Below are positions 17,916 through 26,061 of a stretch of DNA of 59,710 bases, piece after piece; positions within the stretch are counted from its first letter, which is position 1, and each line of letters begins with the position of its first letter. Source of the stretch: Pseudaeromonas sp041441555 (GTDB lineage: Bacteria; Pseudomonadota; Gammaproteobacteria; Enterobacterales; Aeromonadaceae); the NCBI GenBank assembly GCA_041441555.1, contig JASDSW010000062.1, positions 1 to 59,710 on the forward strand, given 5' to 3'. The translations under genes were made by a program, and so were the position numbers. The notes below the pieces were generated by a model. That model ran no database searches. It was given only the letters and a program-made list of their open reading frames with translations, and had not been told where the DNA came from.

Positions 17916-19577
17916 ATGACTCAGGCGGAGCATCGCCCCAGCAATTTTATTCGTCAGATCATCGATGAAGATCTGGCGAGCGGCAAACACAGCAGTATTG
18001 CGACCCGTTTCCCACCAGAACCGAATGGTTATCTGCATATCGGTCACGCCAAGTCCATCTGTCTGAATTTTGGCATCGCGCAGGACTATCAGGGTACCTG
18101 CAACCTGCGCTTTGACGACACCAACCCGGCCAAGGAAGAGGTCGAGTATGTCGAGTCCATCCAGCGCGACGTGCAGTGGTTGGGATTTCAGTGGAGCGGT
18201 GAGGTTCGTTACTCCTCCGATTACTTCGACAAGCTCTACGGCTATGCCATCGAGCTCATCAACAAAGGATTAGCCTATGTCGATGAACTCTCGGCCGAGC
18301 AGATCCGTGAATACCGTGGCACCTTGACCAGTCCAGGCAAGAACAGCCCCTATCGCGACCGCAGCGTCGAGGAGAACCTGGCACTGTTCGAGAAGATGCG
18401 TAGCGGTGGTTTCAAGGAAGGGGAAGCTTGCCTGCGTGCCAAGATCGATATGGCCTCTTCCTTCATCGTGATGCGCGATCCGGTCATCTACCGCGTCAAG
18501 TTTGCCGACCACCACCAGACCGGTGACAAGTGGTGCATCTACCCGATGTATGACTTCACTCACTGCATCTCGGACGCCCTGGAGGGAATCACCCACTCCA
18601 TCTGTACCCTGGAGTTTCAGGACAACCGCCGTCTGTATGACTGGGTGCTGGATAACATCAGCATCGATTGTCATCCGCGTCAGTACGAGTTCAGCCGTCT
18701 GAACCTCGAATACAGCATCATGTCCAAGCGTAAGCTCAACCTGCTGGTCACCGAAAAAGTGGTCGAAGGGTGGGATGACCCGCGGATGCCGACCGTTTCC
18801 GGTCTGCGTCGCCGGGGGTATACGCCGGCCGCCATCCGCGAGTTCTGCCGGCGCATCGGCGTCACCAAGCAGGACAACACCGTCGAGATGAGCGCGTTGG
18901 AATCCTGCATCCGTGAAGATCTGAACGAAAACGCACCGCGTGCCATGGCGGTGCTGCGTCCGCTGCGTCTGGTGATCGAAAATTTCGAGGCCGGTCAGAC
19001 CGAGACGCTGACGGTGCCGAATCACCCGAACAAGCCGGAGATGGGCACTCACACCATTCCGTTTGCCCGTGAGATCCTGATCGACGAGGCCGACTTCCGT
19101 GAAGAGGCCAACAAGCAGTTCAAGCGTTTGGTGCTGGGCAAGGAGGTGCGTCTGCGCCATGCCTATGTCATCAAGGCCGAACGGGTCGAGAAGGATGCCG
19201 ATGGTCGCATCACCACCGTCTATTGCAGCTACGATGCCGAAACGCTGGGCAAGGATCCGGCCGATGGGCGCAAGGTGAAGGGCGTCATTCACTGGGTCAC
19301 CGCCGAGCACTCGCTGCCGGCGCAGATCCGTCTGTATGATCGCCTGTTCGCGGTAGCCAACCCGGGGGCGGCGGATGACTTCCTGTCGACCATCAACCCC
19401 AACTCGCTGACCCTCATCGAGGGAGCTCGCGTCGAACCTAGCCTGAAAGACGTGCCAGCCGAGAAGGCGTTCCAGTTTGAGCGCGAAGGCTATTTCTGCG
19501 CGGACAGCAAGCTGTCGACGCCGGAACATCTGGTCTTCAACCTGACGGTGGCGCTGCGCGATACCTGGCAGGAGTAA
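17916..19577 (+). CDS. glnS: Glutaminyl-tRNA synthetase
   Basis: GlnRS charges tRNA-Gln. The 553-residue length matches E. coli (554). Class I signatures are PPEPNGYLHIGHAKS (HIGH) near residue 30 and IMSKRKLN (KMSKS equivalent) near 270, followed by the beta-barrel anticodon-binding domains. GAGGTGAG precedes the ATG. glnS beside nagA matches the enterobacterial neighbourhood. Confidence 0.98.
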   Translation: MTQAEHRPSNFIRQIIDEDLASGKHSSIATRFPPEPNGYLHIGHAKSICLNFGIAQDYQGTCNLRFDDTNPAKEEVEYVESIQRDVQWLGFQWSGEVRYSSDYFDKLYGYAIELINKGLAYVDELSAEQIREYRGTLTSPGKNSPYRDRSVEENLALFEKMRSGGFKEGEACLRAKIDMASSFIVMRDPVIYRVKFADHHQTGDKWCIYPMYDFTHCISDALEGITHSICTLEFQDNRRLYDWVLDNISIDCHPRQYEFSRLNLEYSIMSKRKLNLLVTEKVVEGWDDPRMPTVSGLRRRGYTPAAIREFCRRIGVTKQDNTVEMSALESCIREDLNENAPRAMAVLRPLRLVIENFEAGQTETLTVPNHPNKPEMGTHTIPFAREILIDEADFREEANKQFKRLVLGKEVRLRHAYVIKAERVEKDADGRITTVYCSYDAETLGKDPADGRKVKGVIHWVTAEHSLPAQIRLYDRLFAVANPGAADDFLSTINPNSLTLIEGARVEPSLKDVPAEKAFQFEREGYFCADSKLSTPEHLVFNLTVALRDTWQE

Positions 19578-19585
19578 GTCCGGCC

Positions 19586-19627
19586 GAGTCATAAAAAAAC
19601 CGCCTTCGGGCGGTTTTTTTATGACTC
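19586..19627. terminator. Bidirectional terminator between glnS and fur
   Basis: A perfect inverted repeat: 19-bp arms (GAGTCATAAAAAAACCGCC and its complement) around a TTCG tetraloop. The T and A tracts are built into the stem, so it terminates transcription in both directions between these convergent genes. Confidence 0.92.
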
Positions 19628-19653
19628 AACAAGTGGTTCAGAACTCAGTCAGC

Positions 19654-20091
19654 TCAGGGCTTATTGCGTTTGGCGACACACTCCGGATGGTCGCAGTGGC
19701 CGTAGAGATAGAGGCTGTGGTGCGTCATTGCCATGCCATATTTTTGCGCGATCTCATTTTGCCGCTGCTCGATGATCTCGTCGTGAAACTCGATCACGCG
19801 ACCACAGTCGAGGCAGACCAGATGGTCATGATGTTCCTGGTGGGCCAGCTCAAAAACTGACTTGCCCCCTTCAAAGTGGTGACGGGTGACGATACCGGCA
19901 TCATCAAATTGGTTGAGTACCCGATAGACAGTCGCCAGACCGATCTCATCGCCTTGATCCAGCAATTTTTTATACAGCTCTTCGGCACTGATGTGTTGAC
20001 ACTCCGGCATCTGCAGATATTGCAAGATCTTGATGCGCGGGGAGGTGATCTTCAGACCGGCGTCTTTCAGCTGCTTGTTATTCGGGGTCAT
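19654..20091 (-). CDS. fur: Ferric uptake regulator
   Basis: Fur is the Fe(II)-dependent global repressor of iron acquisition. The 145-residue protein has the winged-helix block GLKITSPRIKILQYLQ, the DNA-recognition segment DEIGLATVYRVLNQFDDAGIV, the metal-rich HQEHHDHLVCLDCG motif and a second Cys pair in CDHPEC. The ATG at 20091 is used rather than the one three codons upstream: it matches the E. coli N-terminus and has GGAAG at a suitable distance. fldA lies upstream on the same strand, but a PfkB-type kinase gene intervenes. Confidence 0.97.
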   Translation of the reverse strand: MTPNNKQLKDAGLKITSPRIKILQYLQMPECQHISAEELYKKLLDQGDEIGLATVYRVLNQFDDAGIVTRHHFEGGKSVFELAHQEHHDHLVCLDCGRVIEFHDEIIEQRQNEIAQKYGMAMTHHSLYLYGHCDHPECVAKRNKP

Positions 20092-20144
20092 GGCTCTCAT
20101 TCTTCCGGGGCGACCAAAGCCGCATTCAGGCGTCTATGGGTCGC

Positions 20145-20173
20145 ATTATATGGTCCAGGATGCTGGATGTGAA
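20145..20173 (-). promoter_or_regulatory. Predicted sigma-70 promoter of fur
   Basis: On the minus strand, TTCACA (5/6 match to the -35 consensus) and a perfect TATAAT are separated by 17 bp. This places the start of transcription about 45-50 nt before the fur ATG, in the gap after the kinase gene. fur can therefore be transcribed independently of fldA. Confidence 0.7.
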
Positions 20174-20234
20174 ATCCTATGGGACACGCTTCATCGCATT
20201 ATTTGCTGGCTGGTATGTTATCACTATCGGCCCG

Positions 20235-21140
20235 CTATGGCTGCGTGGTTAACAGTTGTTGCCATTCATTAACATCTGCAAATCCATCGGCGGCGCCGAT
20301 GGCTCCGACCTTCCAGCCGGCAAACAGGCAGGCCCGTTGCAACGCCAACGGTGCGTTGTGGTGTTGCAGCCAGTCGTGAACGAAGGCCGAGAAGAGCGCA
20401 TCGCCGGCACCGACCGTGTTGCGCACGCCGCGTGGCGCACAGGCCGGGGCATGAAAGAAGGAATGATCCGCGCGTTGGTAGAGCAGGGCACCGTTTGCTC
20501 CACAACCAAGCACGATCAGGGCGTTGTGGTAGCGCTCGGCTAACTCCCGCAAAAAATCTTCGGCTGGTCGACCATCGAGCCCCTCGTCGCTGAGAAACAG
20601 GATGTCGGCGGCGGCCATGAAGTCGTGGTTGTAGGCATCGTCGATTTCCCGCAACACATGCACATCGGTGGCAATCAACTTGCCCTGGCGCTTGGCTTCG
20701 GCCAGCAGGGGGCGCGAAAAATTGATATTGCACAACAATGCCATGTCGCATCGCTGCAGCGTCTGGGCGGCACTGGCGGGAAGCGTTTGCTCCTGACACT
20801 CCTTGAGATCGACCTGGATCTGCCGACGTCCCTGGGGGTCATACAGGATCACGCTCTGAGGCGTGGCGCTCAGGCTATGACAGAGCCCGCGACAGTCGAT
20901 CCCTTCGTGCTGGAGTGCTTGAAGGACTGTGTCTCCAGCCAGATCGGGGCCGATGAGGCTGTGCAGTTGGACGTCATTGCCTAGGTGATGTAACGCCTTG
21001 GCCAGGTTGACACCGACACCGGAAACCGAACTGTGGATGCCATGAAACGGGTAGTGCACCGGGGCATAGGAGAGCGGGAAACCGGAGATGGCCACCGTCG
21101 TTTCAATATTGACGAGCCCGGAGATGAAGAGTCTGGACAT
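20235..21140 (-). CDS. PfkB-family carbohydrate kinase, substrate unknown
   Basis: A 301-residue ribokinase-fold kinase. The N-terminal strand FISGLVNIETTVAISGFP, the GVNLAKALHHLGNDVQ helix and the C-terminal anion-hole/catalytic motif NTVGAGDALFSAFVHDW (catalytic Asp in GAGD) are all intact, so it should be active. The family covers ribose, adenosine, fructose-1-phosphate, fructosamine and nucleoside substrates; sequence alone does not decide. The start at 21140 has GAGG upstream. It sits between fldA and fur, with a terminator-like hairpin before it and the fur promoter after it. Confidence 0.85.
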   Translation of the reverse strand: MSRLFISGLVNIETTVAISGFPLSYAPVHYPFHGIHSSVSGVGVNLAKALHHLGNDVQLHSLIGPDLAGDTVLQALQHEGIDCRGLCHSLSATPQSVILYDPQGRRQIQVDLKECQEQTLPASAAQTLQRCDMALLCNINFSRPLLAEAKRQGKLIATDVHVLREIDDAYNHDFMAAADILFLSDEGLDGRPAEDFLRELAERYHNALIVLGCGANGALLYQRADHSFFHAPACAPRGVRNTVGAGDALFSAFVHDWLQHHNAPLALQRACLFAGWKVGAIGAADGFADVNEWQQLLTTQP

Positions 21141-21166
21141 GAGCGCCTCGGATGTGGTCAAAGGTC

Positions 21167-21195
21167 CAAAATAAACAGGCCCGCAGTTGCGGGCC
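21167..21195 (-). terminator. fldA terminator
   Basis: Minus-strand hairpin GGCCCGCA / TGCGGGCC with a tiny loop and a T-rich tail (TGTTTATTTT). It lies just after fldA and before the kinase gene, which starts only a few bases later, so the kinase may rely partly on read-through. Confidence 0.65.
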
Positions 21196-21201
21196 AGTCA
21201 T

Positions 21202-21726
21202 TTATGCCAGTTCGGCGAGGCACATCTCGTCATAGAGCTGCTTGCACCAGGCTTCGACCCGGGCCGCGGTCAGCTCGGGCTGGCGATCCTCGTCGATGCC
21301 GAGTCCCACGAAGTGCTTGTCATCGACCAGCGCCTTGGAGGCTTCAAACTGATACCCATCGGTGGGCCAGTGACCGATGATGGTGGCGCCACGGGCTTCG
21401 ACCACATCTCGGAGCGTCCCCATCGCATCCAGGAAGTACTCGGCATAGTCTTCCTGATCGCCGCAACCAAAGATGGCGACCAACTTGCTGCTGAAGTCGA
21501 TCTCCTCGAGTTCGGGGAAGAAGTCGTCCCAATCAGCCTGTGACTCACCGTAGTACCAGGTCGGGATGCCCAGGATCAACAGATCAAAGCTGTCGATATC
21601 GGCTTTGGAGCTCTTGGCGATGTCGTGGACCTCGACCAGATGCGAGCCCAACTCTTTTTGGATCATGCCGGCCACGGCTTCCGTATTACCGGTATCGCTA
21701 CCGAAAAACAGACCTACACTTGCCAT
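21202..21726 (-). CDS. fldA: Flavodoxin I
   Basis: FldA is an FMN electron carrier that donates to IspG/IspH, BioB, MetH and other enzymes. The 174-residue long-chain flavodoxin has the phosphate-binding loop GSDTGNTEAV, the isoalloxazine-stacking region IPTWYYGESQADWDDF and the FGCGDQEDYAEYFLDAMG block. The ATG at 21726 has AAGGG upstream. ybfE precedes it on the same strand, as in E. coli. Confidence 0.96.
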   Translation of the reverse strand: MASVGLFFGSDTGNTEAVAGMIQKELGSHLVEVHDIAKSSKADIDSFDLLILGIPTWYYGESQADWDDFFPELEEIDFSSKLVAIFGCGDQEDYAEYFLDAMGTLRDVVEARGATIIGHWPTDGYQFEASKALVDDKHFVGLGIDEDRQPELTAARVEAWCKQLYDEMCLAELA

Positions 21727-21778
21727 AGTGGTTGTATACCCTTGGTGTTGAGTTGAAATAATGATGGTTGAGTATGCG

Positions 21779-22075
21779 TCAATCCTGAAGCTGATGCCCA
21801 GCGACAGTTTCAATATGTTGCTTCAGTAACCACTGGATCAAATCCGCTCGACTCATGTTTTGCTGTTTGGCCAGCTCGTTGAGTCGTTCGAACAGTTCGG
21901 CTTCCACTTTCAACTCCACTCGTCGCAGGCCATTGGCCTTGTCCCGTTTCAGTTGATTCCGCTTGTTGACCTTCAACTGCAGGGCACGGGGAAGTGGGTT
22001 GGTTTTGGGTCTGCCTGGGCGCTTTTCTTCGGCGAATAGATCCAGGGTGGTCCGGTCTTCTTGGTGTTTTGCCAT
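21779..22075 (-). CDS. ybfE: YbfE family protein (LexA-regulated in E. coli), ribbon-helix-helix-like
   Basis: A 98-residue basic protein upstream of fldA, as in E. coli. The N-terminal half is Lys/Arg-rich (RPGRPKTNPLPRALQLKVNK). The C-terminal half (VELKVEAELFERLNELAKQQ, then SRADLIQWLLKQHIE) has the strand-helix-helix pattern of ribbon-helix-helix DNA-binding proteins; its function is unknown. A canonical LexA box (CTGT-N8-ACAG) was looked for upstream and not found. Confidence 0.85.
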   Translation of the reverse strand: MAKHQEDRTTLDLFAEEKRPGRPKTNPLPRALQLKVNKRNQLKRDKANGLRRVELKVEAELFERLNELAKQQNMSRADLIQWLLKQHIETVAGHQLQD

Positions 22076-22257
22076 GCTTACATCTACTACGAACTTGACC
22101 CAGATTTTTAGCGGGTGACTGACCGAGTCCAGGTGGGCTCCGCGGTTTGTGAACCGGGCTCGCCTGGGTGATTCCTCTCGCTCAGAGAACCATACCGTTG
22201 ACGACAAGGGCCATTCGGCGACGTCGATAGGGCCTGGGGCCACACATCAGGGCGCGA

Positions 22258-22287
22258 ACTATACCATATGCGGTGAGCCGCTGTTAA
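22258..22287 (-). promoter_or_regulatory. Predicted promoter for ybfE-fldA
   Basis: On the minus strand, TTAACA (-35, 5/6) and TATAGT (-10, 5/6) are separated by 18 bp. The -35 overlaps the ybfF stop codon, so ybfE-fldA need not depend on ybfF transcription. The leader to ybfE would be about 175 nt. Confidence 0.5.
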
Positions 22288-23045
22288 CGGCTTGTCGACA
22301 GGAAATCCACAACCAGCCGATTGAACAACAAGGGTTTCTCGGCATGCAGCCAATGGCCGGCATCGGGAATGATCCGGGCTTTGGCCTGGGGGAAGTAGCG
22401 GCCGATCACGGCCTGATGCTCGGGCAGCAGGTAGTCCGATAGGCCGCCTTTGAGGAAGAGGACCGGTCCTAAAAACTGGCCGTCCAGGGATGGCCAGTCC
22501 ATCAACGCCGGATAGTTGGCAATGAGGGCCGGCAGCTGAAAACGCCAGCCGACTCCGGTTTGAAAACTCTTCAATAAAAATTGGCGAACCCGGGCATCCT
22601 CCAGCTGCGGGGTCATCACGGTGTCCGCCTCGTGGCGAGTGCGGCAACCCTGTGCAACGACGGCTTGTAGGGCGGCAAACACCTGGTCATGGCGTGCGGG
22701 GTACGCCACGGGAGCCATATCGGCCACGATTAGGCGATCGACGCGCGTTGGGTGCCGCAGGGCAAACTGCATGGCCAATTTGCCACCGAGGGAGTGTCCC
22801 AGCAGATGTACCCGGCGCAGCCCGAGTGTGTCGAGCAGGGCCAGCAGCGCCTCGCTCATCGCCGGATAGCCCATGTCATCCTGGCGCGGGGAGCCGCCAT
22901 GGTTGGGTAAATCGACCTGGATCACGCCAAAGGTGGCGGCCAGGGCGCGAGCCAGACTGCCCAGGTTCTCTTTGTCGCCGAACAGGCCGTGCAGCAGGAT
23001 GACGGCGGGGGCCGAGTCGGATCCTTGTTGCTGGTAGTGAAGCAC
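22284..23045 (-). CDS. ybfF: Esterase YbfF, alpha/beta hydrolase
   Basis: A 253-residue alpha/beta-hydrolase; E. coli YbfF hydrolyses short acyl esters and acyl-CoA. It has the oxyanion region LLHGLFGDKENLG, the nucleophile elbow HLLGHSLGGKLAM (Ser in GHSLG), LKGGLSDYLLPEH with the acidic residue, and the catalytic His in DAGHWLHAEKP. It is divergent from seqA, as in E. coli, and ends inside the ybfE promoter. Confidence 0.93.
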   Translation of the reverse strand: MLHYQQQGSDSAPAVILLHGLFGDKENLGSLARALAATFGVIQVDLPNHGGSPRQDDMGYPAMSEALLALLDTLGLRRVHLLGHSLGGKLAMQFALRHPTRVDRLIVADMAPVAYPARHDQVFAALQAVVAQGCRTRHEADTVMTPQLEDARVRQFLLKSFQTGVGWRFQLPALIANYPALMDWPSLDGQFLGPVLFLKGGLSDYLLPEHQAVIGRYFPQAKARIIPDAGHWLHAEKPLLFNRLVVDFLSTSR

Positions 23046-23194
23046 GCGAACTCCTCATGCGGGGTAAACAAAGCAGTAAATAATGTGCAACATTCTGTGG
23101 CAAAAGCCCAGCGTCGCTCATGGCGTGTCGATGGGCAAACGGCTCGTGATTTCTCGTGGCGGCCCTTTCATCGCTCGCAAAAGCATCCCATCTG

Positions 23195-23223
23195 TTGGGC
23201 TTGGCCGTGGGGCAATGTATAAT
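23195..23223 (+). promoter_or_regulatory. Predicted seqA promoter
   Basis: TTGGGC and a perfect TATAAT at 17-bp spacing, ending 37 bp before the seqA ATG. Confidence 0.6.
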
Positions 23224-23260
23224 CGGCGAGTTTGTTTTTCTGGATAGGTGTCGTGACTGT

Positions 23261-23782
23261 ATGAAGACCATTGAGGTTGATGAAGAGCTCTACCGCTACA
23301 TAGCCCGGCAAACTCAACATATCGGCGAGAGTGCTTCGGAAATCCTGCGCCGTTTGCTGGGCTTGCCGCCATTTTCTGGGGATGCTCAGGAGTCACCATT
23401 GCCAGTCGAGGCTGTCACGGCGGCTCCTGTCGCGCCGGAGCGGTTACTCGAGCTGCAGGAGTTGCTTGACGGCAACGAGCTGGCCTGCCGTGAGAGCGCC
23501 ATCGACCGCTTCATGCTGATCCTGTCCGCCCTGTATCAGACCAACGCAGAGGCTTTTACCCAGGCGACGGAGATCAAGGGACGTAAGCGCGTCTACTTTG
23601 CCCGCACCGAAGAGGAACTGCTGGCGGCAGGGAATACCACCAAGCCGAAGCCGGTTCCTGGGACGCCGTATTGGGTCATCTCCAATACCAATACTGACCG
23701 CAAACGAAATATCGTGGCTCAGGTCATGACGACCATGGGCTATCCTGCCGAATTCAGCGCGCAGGTCTGCGAAAAGATTTAA
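23261..23782 (+). CDS. seqA: SeqA, negative modulator of replication initiation
   Basis: SeqA binds hemimethylated GATC sites, sequesters oriC after initiation and forms multimers behind the fork. The 173-residue protein (181 in E. coli) has the N-terminal oligomerisation segment MKTIEVDEELYRYIARQT with GESASEILRRLLGLPP. The C-terminal DNA-binding domain includes GRKRVYFARTEEELLAAGNT and PVPGTPYWVISNTNTDRKR. The linker is shorter than in E. coli. A longer reading frame begins at 23156, but ATG 23261 matches the family start. pgm follows after 28 bp, as in E. coli. Confidence 0.97.
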   Translation: MKTIEVDEELYRYIARQTQHIGESASEILRRLLGLPPFSGDAQESPLPVEAVTAAPVAPERLLELQELLDGNELACRESAIDRFMLILSALYQTNAEAFTQATEIKGRKRVYFARTEEELLAAGNTTKPKPVPGTPYWVISNTNTDRKRNIVAQVMTTMGYPAEFSAQVCEKI

Positions 23783-23810
23783 TTCACAAATACAATCAGG
23801 AAGTAATCGA

Positions 23811-25460
23811 ATGGCTCAACATTCCCATGCCGGTAAGCCGGCCCGTCTGGAAGACCTGACCAACATCCCCCGTCTGATGGCGGCTTATTATCTGAACAAG
23901 CCGGACATGAGCAAGGCCGAACAGCGTGTGGCTTTTGGCACCTCGGGTCACCGTGGCAGTTCGCTGAACAGCGCCTTCACCGAATCTCACATCCTGGCTG
24001 TCAGCCAGGCGATTGCCGAATATCGTGCTGCCCAGGGCATTACCGGCCCGCTGTTCATCGGCATGGATACCCATGCGCTGTCGGAGGCTGCACTGGCCTC
24101 GGCCGTCGAAGTGCTGGCCGCCAATGGTGTCGAAGTACGTATCGACAAGGGGTTGGGTTATACCCCGACGCCGGTCGTCTCCCATGCCATCCTGCGCTAC
24201 AACTCGGCGGGTCTGGCGGATAAGGCCGACGGCATCGTCATCACCCCGTCCCACAACCCGCCGGAAGATGGTGGGTTCAAGTACAACCCACCTCATGGTG
24301 GCCCGGCTGAAGGCGAGATCACCAAGTGGGTGGAAAATCGTGCCAACGAGCTGCTCGAGAAGGGGTTGGCTGGCGTGAAGCGCGTCTCTTTTGCCCTGGC
24401 TCGGACCATGACCAACGTGCAAGAGCATGATTTCATGACTCCTTATATCGACGACCTGAAGAATGTCATCGATATGGAAGCCATCAAGAAGGCGGGCGTC
24501 AAGATTGGGGTCGATCCGCTGGGTGGCTCTGGTGTCGCCTACTGGGATGTGATCGCCAAGACCTACGGCCTGAACATTGAAGTGGTCAACTATGCCGTCG
24601 ATCCGACTTTCTCCTTCATGACCCTGGATAAAGACGGCAAGATCCGCATGGACTGCTCCAGCCCCTGGGCCATGGCCAGCCTCATCGGTCACAAGGACAA
24701 GTTTGATGTCGCCGTGGCCAACGATCCGGACAACGACCGTCACGGTATCGTCTGCAAGGCGGGGTTGATGAATCCGAATCACTATCTGGCGGTGGCGATT
24801 CAATACCTGTTTACCCACCGTCCGGGCTGGCCCGCGCAGGCCGCCGTCGGCAAGACGCTGGTCTCTTCCTCCATTATCGATCGGGTCGCAGCCAGCATCG
24901 GCCGCGAACTCAAGGAAGTTCCGGTTGGTTTCAAGTGGTTCGTCGACGGTCTGTTCGATGGCAGCTTTGGTTTCGGCGGTGAAGAGAGTGCTGGTGCCTC
25001 CTTCCTGCGTAAGGACGGCAAGGTTTGGACCACCGACAAGGATGGTATCCTGTTGTGCCTGCTGGCTGCTGAAATCCTGGCGGTGACCGGCAAGGATCCG
25101 CAGACCCATTATGACGAGCTGACCGCTAAGTTTGGTGCGCCGCTGTACCGTCGCATCGACGCGCCTGCCAACACCGAGCAGAAGAATGTCCTCTCCAAGC
25201 TGGATCCAGCGATGGTGGAGGCCGCTGAGTTGGCCGGTGAGCCGATTGTCGCCAAGCTGACCGCAGCTCCGGGCAACGGCGCTGCCATCGGTGGCCTCAA
25301 GGTGGTGACCGAGAACGGCTGGTTCGCGGCGCGCCCCAGCGGCACCGAGTCCATCTACAAGATCTACATGGAGAGCTTCAAGGGTGCCGAGCATCTGGAT
25401 CGGATCCAGAAAGAGGCGCAGGAGATCGTCTCTGCAGCTCTGGCCAAGGCCGGCGTGTAA
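23811..25460 (+). CDS. pgm: Phosphoglucomutase
   Basis: Pgm interconverts glucose-1-P and glucose-6-P, linking glycogen (GlgP, GlgC) with glycolysis. The 549-residue protein has AFGTSGHRGSS at the start, the phosphoserine loop VITPSHNPPEDGG, the Mg loop NDPDNDRHG, sugar-binding GGEESAGAS and the C-terminal phosphate site RPSGTESIYKIY. It is the second gene after seqA and ends in a terminator. glgP lies 600 bp downstream on the same strand. Confidence 0.97.
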   Translation: MAQHSHAGKPARLEDLTNIPRLMAAYYLNKPDMSKAEQRVAFGTSGHRGSSLNSAFTESHILAVSQAIAEYRAAQGITGPLFIGMDTHALSEAALASAVEVLAANGVEVRIDKGLGYTPTPVVSHAILRYNSAGLADKADGIVITPSHNPPEDGGFKYNPPHGGPAEGEITKWVENRANELLEKGLAGVKRVSFALARTMTNVQEHDFMTPYIDDLKNVIDMEAIKKAGVKIGVDPLGGSGVAYWDVIAKTYGLNIEVVNYAVDPTFSFMTLDKDGKIRMDCSSPWAMASLIGHKDKFDVAVANDPDNDRHGIVCKAGLMNPNHYLAVAIQYLFTHRPGWPAQAAVGKTLVSSSIIDRVAASIGRELKEVPVGFKWFVDGLFDGSFGFGGEESAGASFLRKDGKVWTTDKDGILLCLLAAEILAVTGKDPQTHYDELTAKFGAPLYRRIDAPANTEQKNVLSKLDPAMVEAAELAGEPIVAKLTAAPGNGAAIGGLKVVTENGWFAARPSGTESIYKIYMESFKGAEHLDRIQKEAQEIVSAALAKAGV

Positions 25461-25498
25461 CCGGCTCTCATCGCGCATCGACGCTCAAAGACGCATGG

Positions 25499-25528
25499 CG
25501 CCAGTGGTTTTCCGCTGGCGTTTTTTTT
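25499..25528 (+). terminator. pgm terminator
   Basis: Stem CGCCAG / CTGGCG extended by a GU pair and two GC pairs around a TTTT loop, then eight T. Confidence 0.9.
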
Positions 25529-26061
25529 GGATAACGGAACGGTTAGCTGGCGCTTTTGGGGCGGACCGAATGGGGTCATCGCGAGGGCGGTGACAGCAGT
25601 ATCGCCGGGATAACCTGGATTTGTTACAAAATGGTAAATCAAACTGGGTGTTTACGAAACGACAGTCAGGAATACTAAAGAGGGAACCGTGTTGGGCTGG
25701 ATTGCGGAATTAAATCTGGAGCGCTGTAGTCTGAAATCGCTTTCTCGGAAAGATCAAGTGCTGCGTATTTTCATTTATTTTCAAAGCATTTCAAGGTGAA
25801 TGGCTAAAAATATGCATAAAACGAGTTGATTATTGGCTATCATGTTGAAATATAAGGAAATATTTATTTTTCAAAATATTCATTTTCTGAAAATAGTTTC
25901 ATGTCCTATGTATCCGTTTACCAGAAAAAAATGTGACCTGGGTTATATTTTGGGGTCAGACCTTTGGTTAGTATTCTGCTGCCGGATCTACAGCCCTTAT
26001 AATTCACGCCCGGCAGCCTGAAATTTGGCTCACTACTCTCGAGTAACGAAGGAAATCGGTT
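25529..26061 (+). promoter_or_regulatory. Long 5' region of glgP
   Basis: 533 bp without a convincing gene; a 62-codon frame at 25833-26021 has no recognisable features. Bases about 25770-25920 form an AT-rich island unlike the neighbouring DNA. A -10-like TATAAT lies at about 25998-26003, about 58 bp before glgP, but no good -35 precedes it, so an activator may be needed. The half-site TGTGA at about 25932 is not a full CRP palindrome. Confidence 0.5.

Noticed and set aside
18270..19592. A 440-codon minus-strand frame over glnS
   Set aside because: Shadow of glnS; no motif, and it runs into the bidirectional terminator.
22076..22283. LexA box upstream of ybfE, expected from E. coli
   Set aside because: The best CTGT...ACAG pair has 13 bases between halves rather than 8.
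23796..25478. A 560-codon minus-strand frame over pgm
   Set aside because: pgm is unmistakable on the plus strand with all catalytic loops; the antisense frame is a shadow.
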